NCBI GenBank assembly: GCA_033557835.1
Contig: JAWQRO010000359.1
Coordinates: 1-41,470 of the forward strand
Length of the DNA: 41,470 nucleotides
Direction: 5' to 3'
DNA from: Helochares maculicollis
Lineage: Eukaryota; Arthropoda; Insecta; Coleoptera; Hydrophilidae
The notes under the pieces are model-generated. The model was not told the origin of the DNA. It saw nothing but the letters and a program-made list of their open reading frames with translations, and searched no databases. Shown here in pieces: positions 1 to 11,090 of this stretch (the stretch's first letter is position 1; every line of letters starts with the position of its first letter). The position numbers were made by a program, and so were the translations under genes.

Positions 1-423
1 TAATTATTTTCCTACTGATAGCATCATTAGTTCTTGAGATGTAAGTGTCTGAAGAACAGAAAAAATGTTAACAATCCATCTACCCTTTCCAAAATTAAAA
101 CTTTGAAGAATGAATAAATATGGGTCTTTCAATTTTGAACCAAAGTTCTAACAGTAAAAATCTCATGGCTGTAGCAGTTTTAGTTTTTGAGATATAAAAC
201 TCGTTAAAAACACATTCCACACTTATTTACACCTCTAAAAAATATTGACCATTTCTTCCTTATTCATTGCTTATATCATAAAGGCAATGTTTATCAGAAA
301 CTTCTGTCTTCGGTTCAGTGCCTTAGGCTGACCGTTAACGAGTCAGTCAGTCAGAACACCACCCAAAAAAAGCAGAAAAAATTAAGAGGCTACACTCTAC
401 AGTAAGAGTTAAAATAGCTGTAC

Positions 424-449
424 ATGATGATGATGATGATGATATATAT
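424..449. repeat. GAT microsatellite running into AT
   Basis: About six GAT units are followed by ATATATAT. The corresponding place in copy B (about 2000-2025) holds a shorter, interrupted version, so the tract was in the ancestral repeat and has changed length since duplication. Confidence 0.85.
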
Positions 450-689
450 CTATTCTTGGAAATATATGAACCATTATAGCTATCGTTTTCTGAAGTCTAT
501 TGCACCAAAATATTTATCAACACTTCTTAGTATATCAATATCCTTCTTTATTTCATCAACAAATGGCATATAACAATAGCATCGCCCGCAGCTAATATGC
601 AGGGTCATATTATATCGCACGAATTAAGGGTACTAATGCTGTCAGTCATAATCGCTAAGAAGCTACTGATGTTTCTGGTCTTGTACTAA

Positions 690-845
690 CAAAGTATTGA
701 AGATGACTGTATCTTTCGCAGGAAACAGATGATCGACAATCCAGCTTGGATGTGTTAGATTTATTGTCGTAGAACACACAACCCACGCCTTCATAATTTT
801 TTGATCCATCTCTAAATACAACAGTCCAATTGCTCAACTGCTTAT
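690..845 (-). pseudogene. RNase H-like retroelement fragment (copy A)
   Basis: On the minus strand the frame reads WTVVFRDGSKNYEGVGCVFYD, which fits strand 1 and strand 2 of an RNase H fold of the kind at the C-terminus of some non-LTR retrotransposons. The D of the DGS motif matches the first catalytic aspartate position. The frame is open from 963 to 655 but the remaining domain is not recoverable and no reverse transcriptase is visible nearby. It is a decayed fragment inside repeat copy A. The family assignment rests on one motif plus its conservation in copy B. Confidence 0.45.
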
Positions 846-941
846 AGGTTTGCCGAAACTTTTGAGTATTGCATTGCATTAGTCCAGTATTAATTGAGAA
901 ATAAATAATTATATCCCTCAAAAAGTATTGACGGAAAGAGA

Positions 942-1628
942 GGCTTGAAAACGTGTAGGTCACGATAGGACTCTTCAGGTTAGTGACATAGTTGCAGTAC
1001 TCAAACCTTGATAAGCAAAATTAATTTGACCATTAAACTAACAGTTGATGTGAGGCAAGACCGATTGTGGATTAAAATTAAATTATAGCAAATTTCAACT
1101 CTTCACCATTAGTAATAATCCACCATCTTTTCATTCCCTTGCATTTATAAGTGAAGGAAAGACAATCGATGTCATCATTCATTATTTAAGGAGAAAAATT
1201 AAAATCTCAATTTTTTCCCTCGTAACAGCAAAATTTTGTAATATATCAGTATTCCTTTAAAACCACCTGTTCAAGCCTCTTAGTTAAATGCTCGCAAAAT
1301 GGAGAAGTGCATGTCTAATTATTTTTAAAAAGGTATCCGCATACCAAATTACTCGTTTCTCCAAAGAGTGGTTTATAAATTCCAGGCACTTTTATATAAA
1401 ATCAGTTATCATCCTTTAATCCCACTTTTTATTAAAGTTTTCGCAAACAGCAATACGCATAATTTCTTAATTTTTAATAAAAGTCTTAGTATCAATTTTC
1501 TCGTATATGCTAATATACGGTGTATGACATACTGACACCTCCATTAAGCCACCCCTCAGCCCATCATAAAGTGAATTGTGGTAGAACAGGGTGCCAAGCA
1601 TTTCGTAGGCTTCGTAGGAGTACAAGCA
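942..1628. other. Spacer between repeat copies A and B
   Basis: The 687 bp between the two repeat copies is AT-rich and has no open frame or motif that I recognise. It does not resemble either copy by eye. It could be part of the duplicated unit retained only once, or unrelated DNA. Confidence 0.5.
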
Positions 1629-2483
1629 TAATTATATGCCAACTGATAGCATCATTAGTTCTTGAGATGTAAGTGTTTGAAGAACATGAAAAATGCTAAC
1701 CATTCATCTACCCTTTCCAAAACAAAAATTTTGAAGAATGGGTCTCCCAATTTTGAACGAAAGTTCTAACAGTCAAAAACTTATGGCTGTAGCATTTTTA
1801 GTTGTTGAGATATAAGACTCGTTAAAACACATTCATACCCTATATCCACCCCTTAGAATAAGAATTATCATTATTTCTTCCATATTCGTTGCCCATACCA
1901 AATGTGTATAAGAAATTTCACTGTCTTCGATTCAGCGGCTTGGGATGGGCGTTGCTGAATCAGTCAGTCAGCTACAACCTACAATGAAATAGCTGTACAT
2001 GATGATGATGGTGATCATATATATGTCTTCTTGGAAATATATAAACCATTATAATTATCGTTTTCAGAAGCCAAAATATTTATCAACACTTCTTAGTATA
2101 TCAATATCCTTCTCTATTTCATCAACAAATAGCATGTGCACTCTCTTTCATCCAACGGTAGCATCTCCCGCAGCTAATATGCTGGGTCCTCTTCTATCGC
2201 ACGAGATAAGGGCGCTAACGCTGTCAGTCATAATTGCTAGGGAGCTCATAATGTTTCTGGTCTTGTACCAACAAAGTCTTAAAGATGGCTGTATCTTCCA
2301 TGTGCCAGATTTACAGTCATAGAACGCACAACCCACGCGGTTAGTATTTTTTGATCCATCTCTAATTACGACAGTCCAATCGCTCAACTGCTCATAGATA
2401 TGCCGAAACGTTTGAACGTTGCATTGTATTAATCTGGTAAACTGAAATAATTATTTCCCTCGAAAAGTATTGACGGAAAGAGA
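1629..2483. repeat. Long direct repeat, copy B
   Basis: Second copy of the 1-941 repeat in the same orientation. It carries the same ordered landmarks, including GATAGCATCATTAGTTCTTG near 1645 and the final TATTGACGGAAAGAGA near 2470. It lacks some segments of copy A, such as bases around 720-745. A third short copy of its interior follows immediately at 2491-2605. Confidence 0.8.
2148..2387 (-). pseudogene. RNase H-like retroelement fragment (copy B)
   Basis: A 79-residue frame on the minus strand starts WTVVIRDGSKNTNRVGCAFYD a few residues in. It matches the fragment in copy A and the DGS core of RNase H domains. Further in, the run TDSVSALISCDRRGPSIL resembles the segment around the third acidic residue (TDSxSAL) of non-LTR RNase H domains. 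Two motifs in the expected order make this the better of the two copies. A frame break near 2148 separates it from a further readable stretch. No reverse transcriptase or endonuclease is present, so it is a fragment. Confidence 0.55.
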
Positions 2484-2490
2484 TTTCTTT

Positions 2491-2605
2491 GTGTATCAAT
2501 ATCCTTCTCTATTTTATCAACAAATAGCATGTGTACTCTCTTTTATCCAACAGAAGCGTTGCCCGCAGCTAATATGGTGGGTCTTCTTCTATCGCATAAG
2601 ATCCT
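2491..2605. repeat. Short partial repeat copy C
   Basis: This block repeats the 2096-2213 interior of copy B, including ATCAACAAATAGCATGTG and GCCCGCAGCTAATATG, directly after the end of copy B. The junction near 2484 joins the repeat terminus to an internal position, consistent with unequal exchange or a nested partial insertion. Confidence 0.75.
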
Positions 2606-5600
2606 TATCTGGGAACTCATTGTCGCAGGCTTCGAATCGCATCAAAATTTTAATTTTTAAAACTCGACCACCCTCATTTAAGCCAGATTTTTTGCAAAAA
2701 AATCATCATGTTCCCACTGAAACAGCGCTTACTTTGATATCAGACTTATTTGCTAAATAAATAGATAATTAGTATCGACATACCTCTTTATACCTGCCAA
2801 ATCAGTAGTTATGCCAGAAAAAAGGCAAGCCAAGCATTAAATATTCTATAAGCTTCATACTTTTTGTTGGTATTAAATTTATTCGTTAAACACATGGATG
2901 CACTCGCGATGTACTGTTTACTTACTAAATTTGTAATAAAATACTTTTCATCAATTAAACTGATGGGTGAAGGTCGTTTCTAATTCGGATATTAGACTAT
3001 TAGTGGAAAACTGTTTCGAAACACCAGGCTTGGTAACACAATAACTTGTCTAATTTTCTCGCTATTTGGCAACCTATCATCATACAATAAAACCTCATTG
3101 AGAACATTACCAAATTTTGACTTCAATTTAACGAATTTATTACTCATCGTTAGACGCAATTAAAAAATCCTCATGTGGCGGCCATCCTGAGAACAAGACG
3201 TGTTATTAACATAATTATAGACGGAGTATTAACAATATCCATACGGAGCCGTACGCATAAATATTTAATTGAGTGCCCATTGTTGTCGAGGTGTAGCCCA
3301 TAGATAAGTACAATCACCTCAGAACAGCGCACAGCAGTTAGATGCGGTTTCTATTTTTAAGTTGTCACATTTTTTCTTCTTCTCTGTATCGGAGTCTCTG
3401 TGTTATAGGCGCTGAATATAAATTGCCGCTGATGTTCCTATAATACGAGGCGATCACTTTGTTTCGTCGGTTTGTTTTTTGCTCGTCAGCGGAAAGAAGA
3501 TACACTATAATAAGTAGTAGATATCAGATCGAACGGTCCCATCGGGCTATGGGGAATAATGGAAACATTAGTCATCTAAATAATAGAAATATTACACAAA
3601 TAAATGGTTGTGCTTCTTTGATTGCAAGATAGTATGAATTAATAGCTCTCATTCAATTAGATACCATCGATAGGGCAAAAAATTACAATGGAGCGTTTTT
3701 GAGTCTTAAAGCGAGCGTTATCATTATAGGGCAGTCGAATGGGCTCGGTTTATTTTTGCGGCTAATTTCAACTTGCTTGCGTATAAACTTTCTTGATTAC
3801 TACCGATACACTTATGCAGCAGAAATGTCTTGAGACAAAGTGGTAATTGGGTCCTACATTAATTGAGTTAATTTGCTTCTAAGTGTGGAATCACAGACAG
3901 TCGAATGATAACTTAAAGCATATCTAAATTACCTAGAAATTTATGGCTATCATTTGTTATATTTATGCGTTTGTTTTAGCTTCTTCACCTTAAAAGCCGA
4001 ACCCACACAAAAAGCAGCATAAATCTGCTTTGCAAGAGAAACTTTATAGCCAGACCTGTTTACATGTAAACTTACTAGAGTAGGTGATACTTAACATCCA
4101 TAATTTCTGTGTGAGCCTAATTCTTCTAATTGATTACCCCGCTTGCCGCTTTGCAATAAAAGAACTTCCTTTGAGCTTGTGTTTTATCACGTCATAAAAT
4201 TGATATAGTTTTATTAGAGGTAAGCTGGACCTAATGTTTCCACGCTTCACGATAATGACCGTTGCGTGAGTATTAATTTTCGTGTGACCGGTACTTAATT
4301 TTCTAAATGTTATCTAATTAATTTTCTATTACCAGCTATCAGGGTAGCAGTGCTCATAAATAATTTACTTAGAAACTTAGGTGGGAGCTTGTCAGGTTTA
4401 TTTTTAGTTTAAAATAAAATTTTTAAGAGAACTTATGAAAACTAAATTAAGTATGTTGCTCAAAATACAATATAAATATGATGGCATTTTGTGGTATTTA
4501 GGACTCTTTGTAGTGAATTGATTTTGTCTTGCAGACTAATATTTTTATTATCAAGCTCTTTGCGTGGACCAACTCGCATTAACAAATAAATGATACTAAG
4601 TAGCACCAAATACATTCAATTTTAAGCCACCTATCTCTTTGCTTCAGTCTGTTCAAACAAAAAAAACCATAAAACTCAGAATAGGAGGCGCAAAGAACCA
4701 CATCTATCTAGCACACAGCTTAAATATTCAGCCAAAACCTTATTTCGCTGCACCACTTTAGGAATTTGAGGTAAACACTCGCCTAAACTTTTTATGGGGT
4801 TGTAAAAATTGCCGCGACGAAACAATTTTAATAGGCGACAAATCTCCGCCGAGGTTTCCCCCTTTTATAAGAAAATTTCGCACCATCACGAGACGCAATA
4901 CATCAGGGAGTTATAAATACATTTTGGTGCAACACTCAAGTATATGGAATCGCTCTCCCGGGAGTAATCTTGTAGAACGTTTATATTTCAAAAGTAAATA
5001 AATCCAGTAGGTTAACCTTTCTCTCGCGATGCTAGGCTCGCGACAGACGTGCTTTTTATGGAATTTAGAAGAAATTTCGTATAAAATACCGTCCCTTATC
5101 TTGTTATGCTGCTACATCTTTTAGCTCACCCTTTTTTATTGGAGCTTGGAATTATCTCGAATGCATAAATCTTCCACCAGAAAAATCGAGAGTGCATTAA
5201 AAAGGTTATTTCTTTGATGGAAGAGGAAGCCTGAGAATTGTCATTCGTTGTTTTCGATTTTACCTAGATGGTTCAGCAAAAACTTCTGCAAATATATTAC
5301 CAAAGCAGCTGAGAAACAAATCCACAATATTAAACACTCTTGCTAAACTGCTTTACAAATTACTCTCGTAATTTAAATTGAAATAGGCGAAAAAGAACAA
5401 CCATTTTCAGGAAATATGAAGCCACTGGTGTACAATAAATATTTACTCATTATCATGGGATAAAGGCTTCCTGCAACGGCGATCCGATTCTTGTATTTCC
5501 TGCTTAGCTTTTCTTGCTAATACTAATGAGCTCATTAATTCATAAAATAATCTAATTGACTTTAAGCCTTTTTAGACACAAAAATGTATAAAATTAGGAT

Positions 5601-7139
5601 GGTATAATTATAGAGCATTCTTGTTTGCAATATTGCTTATTTCCAACATTTGCAATGAAAAGATTAGTATGGAAAAATTGGCTTTTGGCGTTTGTTGGGC
5701 TTTCGGTCCGTCGATCCATTTGTAACTCAAAAACTTGTTGAGGTAGGGTAATGAACTATTAAAAATGAAACCATACCAAACTGTATCTTAGTAGGAGTAC
5801 CAGAAGTGCTATTGTATGAGGTTTAACATGTGAAGTAAGCTTTGGAATAGACGACACTAATACACTAATTGCATAATTGCCCAAAAATTGCATGTTATAG
5901 TTTGATTCCAGCACTAAGAATGCTAGCTGTGCTTATAACATTTATTAGATAGAGAAGGTACTGCAATCAAGTAAAAAATGTCGAGATTTTGACGGGTCTT
6001 CATGTTTTGAAGGTCTTTAAATCCATTTTGAGTAATGTTGAAATGTCGTCTTCGTTTGTGTATGCAATCATAAAAGCCCTCACATTTTCTAAGCTGGACT
6101 GATGAAATCTTGCTCTCGACTGTTAATGTGTAAATACATATTAAGTGATGATTTTATGCTCTCTATAAAAGAATGACCTTTTTGTTGAATTTAATAACAA
6201 GTAATCTGCATAAGCTTAAAATATATTTCAATTATTGCTCTCAGGTCGTTAAATAAGCACTAATTTTAAAACGTTTTAATATCAGGGAGATAGGAATATA
6301 TCATGACTAAAATAAGCTTCGCTTACTCGAGATTCGCTCGCATCGCTGGCTCATCCACCACTGACAAAGAGTGGAGTGGGGGGATTAGCACACTTAGAAA
6401 TATAATTTAAATCTGATTAAGAAGTGATAAGCAGTTAACTGATTCCTATCCTGTAATAGAGATGATTATTGGATTCTTGCGATACCAGCGTAATCACGAA
6501 ATGGAGGCAGTTTGCCTAGTTTGCTCATTGATGTAGTTCTATTAAAGGCTAATGCATGTTGAAAAGTTTAAATATGTTACCTCTCATTTCTCTACAAGTA
6601 AAAACTTTGGCAAATGTATTTTCAGTCGTATTTATTTCATAACGCAGCCTCACTATCCAGTAAATGAAGCTTGTATGATCTCTATTTTCCTTGTAAATGT
6701 AAAAAACATCACTCATAAATGCTATAAAAGTCAACCTAAGCTTCTAACATCCATAGATAATACAAAACAATAAAATATTGCTCTCTAGAAAAATCTGTTT
6801 CGCATACATAAGCGTTGGTTCCAGATAATATGCAACCAAGAAATGAAAACAAATAGTAAATTTTAAATCTGCGGTCCTTTATTGCTTTTAAAAGTTTCCA
6901 TTTCCTGTTTTGGCATTGGAGGTCATTATCTTGTATTAGTCAATAAAAATTTGCTACTGTTCCCTAGCTTTTGTAACCTCATCCATATGATCTTCCATTT
7001 TCACGTTGTACCTATATGGAATGCTACTACTATGTCACGAAATTCTGTTATGATACTAATTGGAGTCATCTGCATTTCCTCTTAAATTATCATAATTTTT
7101 TAACTCTGTTTTGTTCACTTCTTGTGTTTCGTGCAGATG
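2606..7139. other. AT-rich stretch with no recognisable gene
   Basis: About 4.5 kb with only short chance open frames. I see no transposase or retroelement motif, no tRNA and no splice-bounded open exon. A TATAAATA at 4912-4919 lies 26 bp before a TCA at 4936-4938, which could be a core promoter but could equally be chance in DNA of this composition. If the receptor exon at 11298 is real, its promoter and any first non-coding exon should lie here or up to 11090. Confidence 0.5.
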
Positions 7140-7147
7140 CCTGCTGA

Positions 7148-7293
7148 CAGGGCCGCCGCGTGGGTAAGAGGCCCCTTTGTGCCAGATTATTTTCAGCGTC
7201 CTTCCCTGAACTGAACCCCCATGTCATTGGCGCCGAGTGAAAGAGGCGCCCTTGTGCGGGGCACAATATGAACAACCGTACGCGGCGGCCCTG
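7148..7293. mobile_element. hAT-type MITE, 146 bp
   Basis: The element starts CAGGGCCGCCGCGT and ends with its exact inverse, ACGCGGCGGCCCTG, giving 14-bp terminal inverted repeats. It is flanked by CCTGCTGA (7140-7147) and CCTGCCGA (7294-7301), an 8-bp target duplication with one mismatch. A CAGGG terminus and 8-bp duplication are signatures of the hAT superfamily. The interior is GC-rich against AT-rich surroundings, has no coding capacity, and contains a partial direct repeat (AAGAGGCCCCTTTGTGC near 7167 and AAGAGGCGCCCTTGTGC near 7239). It would need a transposase supplied in trans. Confidence 0.85.
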
Positions 7294-7301
7294 CCTGCCG
7301 A

Positions 7302-8204
7302 GTTTCTAATTTTCTTAGCACATTGTTCAACGATACTAGCTAAACAATTCACAAGCTAAGATAAGAGATGTGATGAAAAGTGAATTACTTAATTTATTAG
7401 TTCACTTATTTTACGAGTTATAGAAAAATAAAGTTGTCCCAATTTGTTAGATAATGTACCTTCACAGTGTAGATAACGAATAAAAATGGAATTATAGATA
7501 TTTCGTTTCTAAAGGGATGAAAATAAAGGTTGAATACATTTTTAAGGTGTTTTATATCGCAAAATCTAAAAATGCCGTAGACGTGAAAATTTAAGTTTTA
7601 GATTTTTGGTCAAAATTGAGAAGAGATCTTGTCCTTCATAAAATATAGCTCAGGTTTCGCTTCTGGGATTTTAAAATTGTCATAAATTTGTGCGTCACTG
7701 ATAACCTCCTAACTTTTGTAGCATTTGCTTTTGAGTTTTTTTAATTACTCCTATAGAACAATTAGCAGCAGTATTTTTGTATAGCTTTGGCAACTATACA
7801 GCCTTTATTGCTTGCATGGTGATCTCCCGACACCTAAAGTTCTCTGCTCTTTAAAGAGCTTTCCAATGCTTTTATACCACCGACTTCTCGAGGATTCAAA
7901 TTTTTTGGGTATTTATACGATTATCACCACTTACAGTAAGGCAAACGTCACGACTTCAACATACTTTCAAAGCCAATATTTCAAAATCTCTCACTGTCTT
8001 CTCCAAACTAAAGAGTGAAAGTAATTTTCGTAGCATGTCGTTCATAAATGGATTAACCCAAAAATGATTTATTAGTCATGACATACAAGATGGTTTGTGC
8101 AATTAATAAAACAACTATTTCTTTTGTTTAACAAACAGCTACCTCTTGTGTATGAAGTTGGTTATTGGTTTCAAAGAAATATGTGATTTTGGTGCTTCTA
8201 ATTT
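7302..8204. other. AT-rich stretch, nothing identified
   Basis: About 0.9 kb between the MITE and the mariner cluster. It holds only short open frames without codon-like composition or known motifs. Confidence 0.5.
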
Positions 8205-8205
8205 A

Positions 8206-8253
8206 CCAGGTACGCAAGTTTAAAATGTCCTTTTTCATAAAAAATACGCAATT
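8206..8253. repeat. Isolated mauritiana-type mariner end
   Basis: CCAGGTACGCAAGTTTAAAA plus the following bases to AAAATACGCAATT match the terminal inverted repeat and adjacent untranslated end of the mariner at 8646-9716, where the same sequence recurs at 8646-8694. It is preceded by TA. It is a second, separated copy of one end only, with a different mariner fragment immediately behind it. Confidence 0.75.
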
Positions 8254-8255
8254 CA

Positions 8256-8640
8256 ACATCGAATGAAAGAGCAAAACTTTGGATCCAACGCTTCCGTTCT
8301 GGTAATATGATCATCGAAATTGGCACCTGCTCTGGTAGAACGATCGTCGAGAATCTTGGAAATTGTCTGGTCAGATCGAAATCTGAGCTCTAATTCCATT
8401 GCCCAAGAACCGAATATTAGGCAGAAAACCGTTTGGTATCATTTTTTAAGGGTTGTCTTAAAAAGATACTCTATATATAGGGGTCACACAAGTTGATGCA
8501 AAATACTCTTCTGGAGCGAGTTGACGCCTGAGATACTTTCCTGAAGCGTAATGAAATCATAACGAATGAGATGTTCGCTGGCGATAAATAAGGGGCCTCA
8601 GACAAGCATAACAGGTACAAAAAATCGTGGTCCTAGCTCG
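8256..8640 (+). pseudogene. N-terminal half of a second-type mariner transposase
   Basis: Read with frameshifts, the plus strand gives LWIQRFRSGN then SGRTIVEN, then SIAQEPNIRQKTVWYHF, then ERVDA*DTFLKRNEI and AGDK. This is the order of the helix-turn-helix region, the linker and the first catalytic block (usually GDEKW) of mariner transposases. It is not the mauritiana type that flanks it. At least two frameshifts and several stops are present. The copy stops where the minus-strand mauritiana-type element begins at 8646, so the catalytic rear half is missing. Confidence 0.6.
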
Positions 8641-8645
8641 TGTAG

Positions 8646-9716
8646 CAGGTGCGCAAGTTTAAAATGTCGTTTTTTGCATGAAAAATACGCAATTATTTAA
8701 GAACAATGGTAAAATACTTTTTGTTCAAAGTATCGGCCCTCGCTTTTTATACATTTTATCCATCTCTCGGACAATTTATGGATACCATTCCAAAAGAGAG
8801 CTGTAACTTTCATTGATATCCACTCATCGCGCCATTTTTGTACATCCTCGTCTTGAAGTTTTGCTCATCCAGTGCATATCCCATCGATGAGCAGAGGTGC
8901 TAATCAAAAGGCGCCAGGTTTGGTGAATACGACGGGTGGGAGAGGAGTTCCCAGCCAAGCGAAGAAATCATTTCGTTGTCCACTTTGGATGAATGTGCAA
9001 AAGCGTTGTCATGCTGCAGAATGACTTTGCCGTGTCTTCGAGCCCATTCTGCGCGTTTTTCGATCAATGCATGGTTTCAATTGATTATCTGTTGTCGCTA
9101 GCGGATGATATTAACTGTTTCGCTGGGTTTGAGAAGCTCGTAGTACACTACTCTCTTCTGATCCCACCACACACACAGCATTGTCTTCCTTCCAAAACGA
9201 TCCGATGTTGATGGTTGTCCCACAATTTCTTACGTTTGGGATTCTCAAAATATATCCATTTTTCATCGCCAGTTACAGCCTGATGCAAAAAACCTTTTCT
9301 TTTGTGGCGTAAATACAGAATTTCGCATACAGTTTTTGTCTTTCTATCTGCGGCTCGTTCAGTTGTTGTGGAACCCATTTTGCAACCTTATGAATGTTCT
9401 CCATGGCTCTCAGGTGATCGGGAATGGCTTTGCAAGTGACAATCAATTGCTCCGCCATCATCTGTTGTGTTCGTGTATCGTCTTAGTCGTTGTAATTCGA
9501 CGTCATCAAACTGTTTTGGTCGATTTTTACGTTCGTCGTCAATAACATTGAAATCGCCACTTTTAAAACGTTAAAACTAGCGTTCACAAGTCTTGACAGT
9601 TGGACCAAGATCACCGTAAGTGTCTACAAGAATTTTATGACTTTCCGATGTCTTCAGTAGAGTTCATGCGCCATCTCTTGACAATAAAGCGACATATCTT
9701 CAGGAGCTTTTAAAGA
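8646..9716 (-). mobile_element. Mauritiana-type mariner, near full length
   Basis: The 3' end is the inverted repeat CAGGTGCGCAAGTTTAAAAT at 8646. The 5' end, near 9690-9716, is degraded (GCGACATATCTTCAGGAGC) but still alignable with the end of the related copy at 38053. Length near 1.07 kb fits mariner elements, which are usually about 1.3 kb. The coding region reads on the minus strand. Insertion next to, or inside, an older mariner fragment suggests nesting. Confidence 0.8.
8697..9670 (-). pseudogene. Broken mauritiana-type mariner transposase
   Basis: In order on the minus strand I read ERKNRPKQFDDVELQ, the WVPQQLNEPQIERQK linker, TGDEKWIYFENPKRKK, YYELLKP, ILQHDNAFAHSS, SYSPNLAPFD and ERWIKCI near the end. 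The first catalytic aspartate (GDEKW) is encoded at 9265-9267, the second lies in HDNA and the third in APFD, so all three DD34D residues survive. The gene is nevertheless dead: there are in-frame stops, including one right after the third aspartate, and several frameshifts. Similarity to the Mos1 lineage is from remembered family motifs. Confidence 0.8.
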
Positions 9717-11090
9717 AAATCTACTGTTGTTCACAGTCTGTCACTACACATTCTAGTTTAATGATGAATTCAAATCATGAAATGAAACTAGAATAGTTAG
9801 TTTAGGCAAAGGAGAGAAATGTAGCCTTGAAGTTAAATACGGTTATGGTCTCATTTAATTATAATATTACCATATATTCTTGCATTATTTTGCTTTTCTG
9901 TACGAAATTAATGCCAAATTGTCACTCGCTGCCAAAACAAACCTGCTATTACAAACTACAGCTTATATAATTTTAAATATCGTATCAAATGAGCTATTTT
10001 ACGATAATCCTGCGTGTTACAGGACATCATTAGTAGACTCAACACACATGAGCTTAAACCAAGCAATCTTTAATTTATTTTCAACTTTTTAGGGATACTA
10101 GGAAATTAAGTAATCAGCACTTCACACATCACTAATTTATCTCTCAGCAGAGTTATTAAAACATTAAATAAGTATAAATATGTACTAATACCTACTCATG
10201 CCTATTTGTACTCTTATAGACGCGGAAAATTAGGACACTTCTTGTTGAAAACAAATCCTTATGACTCTAAATTGGTACGTAACCTTCTCCATTTCGTACT
10301 GCTCACGACATCCGAAAGATTTATGGCCCTAAATTATGGATCGTAAACATCTAGCGTTTCCTGCTTATTTTTTCTCTCCGTATTTTGACTTTGATTTTCA
10401 GATCCGGTTTATAGGTAGGTAAATAATACAATTAGAGCGAAAATCTGTCCATCGTTTTGAAAGGCATTCGCTCTCATAAATAAAAATGAGCTCTAATTTT
10501 GTATTACACATAGATATGTGAATAAAACGCACATGAACGTATAGTGTCGGTGACAGTTTTACGAGATCTTGTCGTAGTTTCTTGCAACGATATTTATCTA
10601 ATAGTAGGTAGCGAACATGCTGCTTCCCATTAGAACTGGCGGTAAAATGTGAAAATGTAAAATATGTGACAGAGAGTTCATTAGACACCCTTTCGCGAGA
10701 CCGATTTGGTAACCTGCACCTGCTTAATTGACTTCCTTATGACGAAGATGAGCACCTCTGATCATGTCGGGCTATTAACTTCTCGCCAATAATTGCTTAC
10801 GCTTGCTTTTAGCACTTGCTAATTTTCAAAGCATTAAATAACTCGACAAGCAACCGAAGATCTTAATGCAGCAAACGTTATTCATGTCCAGTTTAGTGAC
10901 AAAAAGCCAAATTCAAAATTACTAAACATACACAACAATGATTTGAAATCTTAATACCTAAAGCATTAGTTAATGTATTGGTTTTTTAAACAGTAAATGT
11001 ATGGAGGAACGTCCGTTTAAAATGTTCTTAATACTATAGAGCAAAATTATTGTTAAAGTGATGTAGTCTAACTAGGGAATTTTGTTGCAG
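9717..11090. other. AT-rich stretch upstream of the receptor exon
   Basis: About 1.4 kb without a recognisable gene or element. Short open frames at 9880-10092 (plus) and 10398-10688 (minus) show no domain, no supporting splice structure and AT-driven composition. Regulatory or non-coding exon sequence for the downstream exon may lie here, but nothing specific stands out. Confidence 0.45.

Larger units (their letters stand above)
1..941. repeat. Long direct repeat, copy A
   Basis: This stretch is repeated, diverged, at 1629-2483, with an offset of about 1.63 kb. Shared landmarks in the same order are GATAGCATCATTAGTTCTTG near the start, the run GAGTCAGTCAGTCAG near 340, a GAT microsatellite, the block TTATCAACACTTCTTAGTAT near 515, GCCCGCAGCTAATATG near 585, and GTATTGACGGAAAGAGA at the end. 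Copies differ by scattered substitutions and small indels, so the duplication is old. The copy begins at or before the window edge, so its true left end is unknown. It probably derives from a retroelement 3' region because RNase H-like residues are encoded on the minus strand. Confidence 0.8.

Noticed and set aside
2629..2645. tRNA-like T-loop word (GCTTCGAATCGC)
   Set aside because: No matching acceptor stem, D arm or anticodon arm could be placed around it. The same holds for a similar word near 15497.
6300..6400. CG-rich patch with a CCACCACT...AGAGTGG near-inverted repeat
   Set aside because: The stem is short and imperfect, and no RNA gene or element boundary fits.
7130..7170. Possible micro-exon: TTTCGTGCAG then ATGCCTGCTGAC... 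then GTAAGAG
   Set aside because: The ATG sits in the flanking target duplication and the GTAAG lies inside the hAT-type MITE, so the apparent splice signals are better explained by the element.
7090..7275. 61-codon minus-strand frame over the GC-rich block
   Set aside because: It lies almost entirely in the MITE, and its GC-rich composition explains the lack of stops.
9880..10092. 70-codon plus-strand open frame
   Set aside because: No recognisable motif or splice context, and the composition equals that of its surroundings.
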